Source of the DNA: a virus
DNA length: 23,222 nucleotides
Strand: one strand, 5' to 3'
Virus record (IMG/VR): IMGVR_UViG_3300030329_004167
Span: 1 to 23,222 of that record
Shown: positions 22,470-23,222 of the stretch, one piece after another
Numbering within the stretch: position 1 is the first letter of the stretch
How the letters are laid out: each line of letters begins with the position of its first letter
Notes under the pieces: model-generated
Databases searched by the model: none
What the model was told of the DNA's origin: nothing
What the model saw: the letters and a program-made list of their open reading frames with translations, nothing else
Translations under genes and position numbers: made by a program

Positions 22470-23222
22470 ATGGCAAACGACAGACAAGATCCCAGGTACG
22501 ACTACGGAGGCTACCGAGCCCGTGGCGAGTTTGAGGCTGCACTTGGTGGGGTTAACTCGGCAGTAGACGCTTTCAGGAAAGCATACAGCGTGGCCTCTGC
22601 GGCAAAGGATCGCAGGGAGGCTCGTAGGCTTGCTAGGGCAGCTCAGTTCCCAAGTGAGGCGGCTGTGGCGGCTGAGGGTTATGGCCCTTCGGTGTCTGGC
22701 TCTCTGGGTGCAGGGGGTGGTTCTAGGCGAAGGTCTTCTGGCTCTGCTGCTGGCGTTGCCTATCCAGTAACTCTGGCTGAAGCGGCTGAGGCTCAGAGTC
22801 TCCAGAGAGAGGCTGACATAGCCTCAACTCGGGAAGCCCTTAGGGAGGCTGAGCGTGGCAGGGAAGATCTTCAGAGAGCTGTGGGTCTTTTCGATGCAAA
22901 GCTAGAGACCCCCGAAACGGTCCGAAGAAACGAGTTGGCTGCGCTCCTTGAGGCTCCTCCTGTTGAGGAGTTTGACCTTCTGGAGGCTGCTCTTTCTGGA
23001 AAGCTTGGTTGGGATCGCTTGCCAGAGACGAGAGAGATTACCCCGGAGTACATTCAGGCTCGCCGCAATGACTCGGCTCGGCTGGAGGAGGCTCTTACCG
23101 GAAAGCTTGGTTGGTCAAACCTGCCAGAGACTAGAGAGATCACTCCAGAGTACGTTGCGTCTATCCTTGATGGTTCGGATGCGGTGGCTGTGCGTGAGCC
23201 TGAAGCCGCTCCACCGATGCCT
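22470..23222 (+). CDS. Start of a repeat-containing helical protein (3' end outside window)
   Basis: An open frame of 251 codons runs from the ATG at 22470 to the window edge without a stop. AGGGA lies before it, 12 bases after the upstream gene. The N-terminus has NDRQDPRYDYGGYRARGEFE, followed by Ala/Arg/Glu-rich helices and a Gly/Ser linker (about 81-100). From residue 171 two 34-residue units follow, each with LE.AL.GKLGW..LPETREI and TPEY. More copies may lie beyond the edge. No family is recognised, and its position with two other Ala-rich proteins suggests an internal or ejected virion protein. Confidence 0.7.
   Translation, partial: MANDRQDPRYDYGGYRARGEFEAALGGVNSAVDAFRKAYSVASAAKDRREARRLARAAQFPSEAAVAAEGYGPSVSGSLGAGGGSRRRSSGSAAGVAYPVTLAEAAEAQSLQREADIASTREALREAERGREDLQRAVGLFDAKLETPETVRRNELAALLEAPPVEEFDLLEAALSGKLGWDRLPETREITPEYIQARRNDSARLEEALTGKLGWSNLPETREITPEYVASILDGSDAVAVREPEAAPPMP
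22980..23183 (+). repeat. Two tandem 102-bp coding repeats
   Basis: Units 22980-23081 and 23082-23183 are in frame, 34 codons each. GGAAAGCTTGGTTGG is identical in both. The shared protein core is LE(A/E)AL(S/T)GKLGW followed by LPETREITPEY. The last part of each unit differs. Confidence 0.85.

Noticed and set aside
1-23222. tRNA genes, CRISPR arrays, insertion sequences and attachment sites
   Set aside because: No cloverleaf-like sequence, spaced repeat array, transposase or integrase was seen on reading both strands. Weak candidates cannot be excluded without a dedicated search.

Overview
The window is a stretch of a tailed double-stranded DNA phage genome (Caudoviricetes), or a prophage or metagenomic copy of one. 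It contains no cellular housekeeping genes. Genes are packed tightly, often with ATGA-type stop/start overlaps or GTG starts, and almost all have strong GGAG-type ribosome binding sites, which points to a bacterial host. The virion genes suggest a short-tailed (podovirus-like) particle: a portal, a separate scaffold, a capsid protein, a gp4/gp16-like adaptor, and a large protein resembling the P22 gp10/T7 gp12 tail hub. No tail-tube, sheath or tape-measure gene is seen. The host cannot be named from the sequence.

Layout. (1) 1-3862, plus strand: a nucleic-acid module with the end of an unknown gene, a phage Dam-type adenine methyltransferase, a DnaB-type helicase, a small unknown gene, a RuvC-like resolvase, a staphylococcal-nuclease-fold nuclease, and a one-pass membrane coiled-coil protein. 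(2) 3883-6579, minus strand: six genes. They are a 427-residue protein with a possible ADP-ribosyltransferase-like domain, two unknown proteins, two very small Lys/Arg-rich proteins, and a conserved basic phage protein. (3) 6636-9688, plus strand: a small unknown protein, a double zinc-knuckle protein, a helix-turn-helix protein that may be the small terminase, and the large terminase. (4) 9651-12170, minus strand: the portal, followed by a zinc-ribbon plus winged-helix protein. (5) 12244-23222, plus strand: scaffold, capsid protein, two probable capsid-associated proteins, adaptor, tail hub, a small protein, three beta-rich probable tail or fiber proteins, and three Ala/Arg/Glu-rich proteins that may be internal or ejected. 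The last of these runs off the window.

How the parts fit. Terminase and portal would package DNA into a shell built from the capsid protein on the scaffold. The adaptor and hub would close the portal and connect it to the beta-rich appendage proteins. Helicase, methyltransferase, resolvase and nuclease would serve replication, modification and processing of phage DNA and perhaps breakdown of host DNA. No convincing lysis enzyme, integrase, tRNA or CRISPR array is present.

Notable points. The portal lies on the opposite strand from both terminase and capsid genes. The scaffold-capsid block avoids AGA/AGG arginine codons that dominate the helicase gene. A 14-nt perfect inverted repeat encloses a UUCG hairpin and the ribosome binding site and start codon of the gene at 14731. 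An ART-like domain may be present in the minus-strand 427-residue protein.
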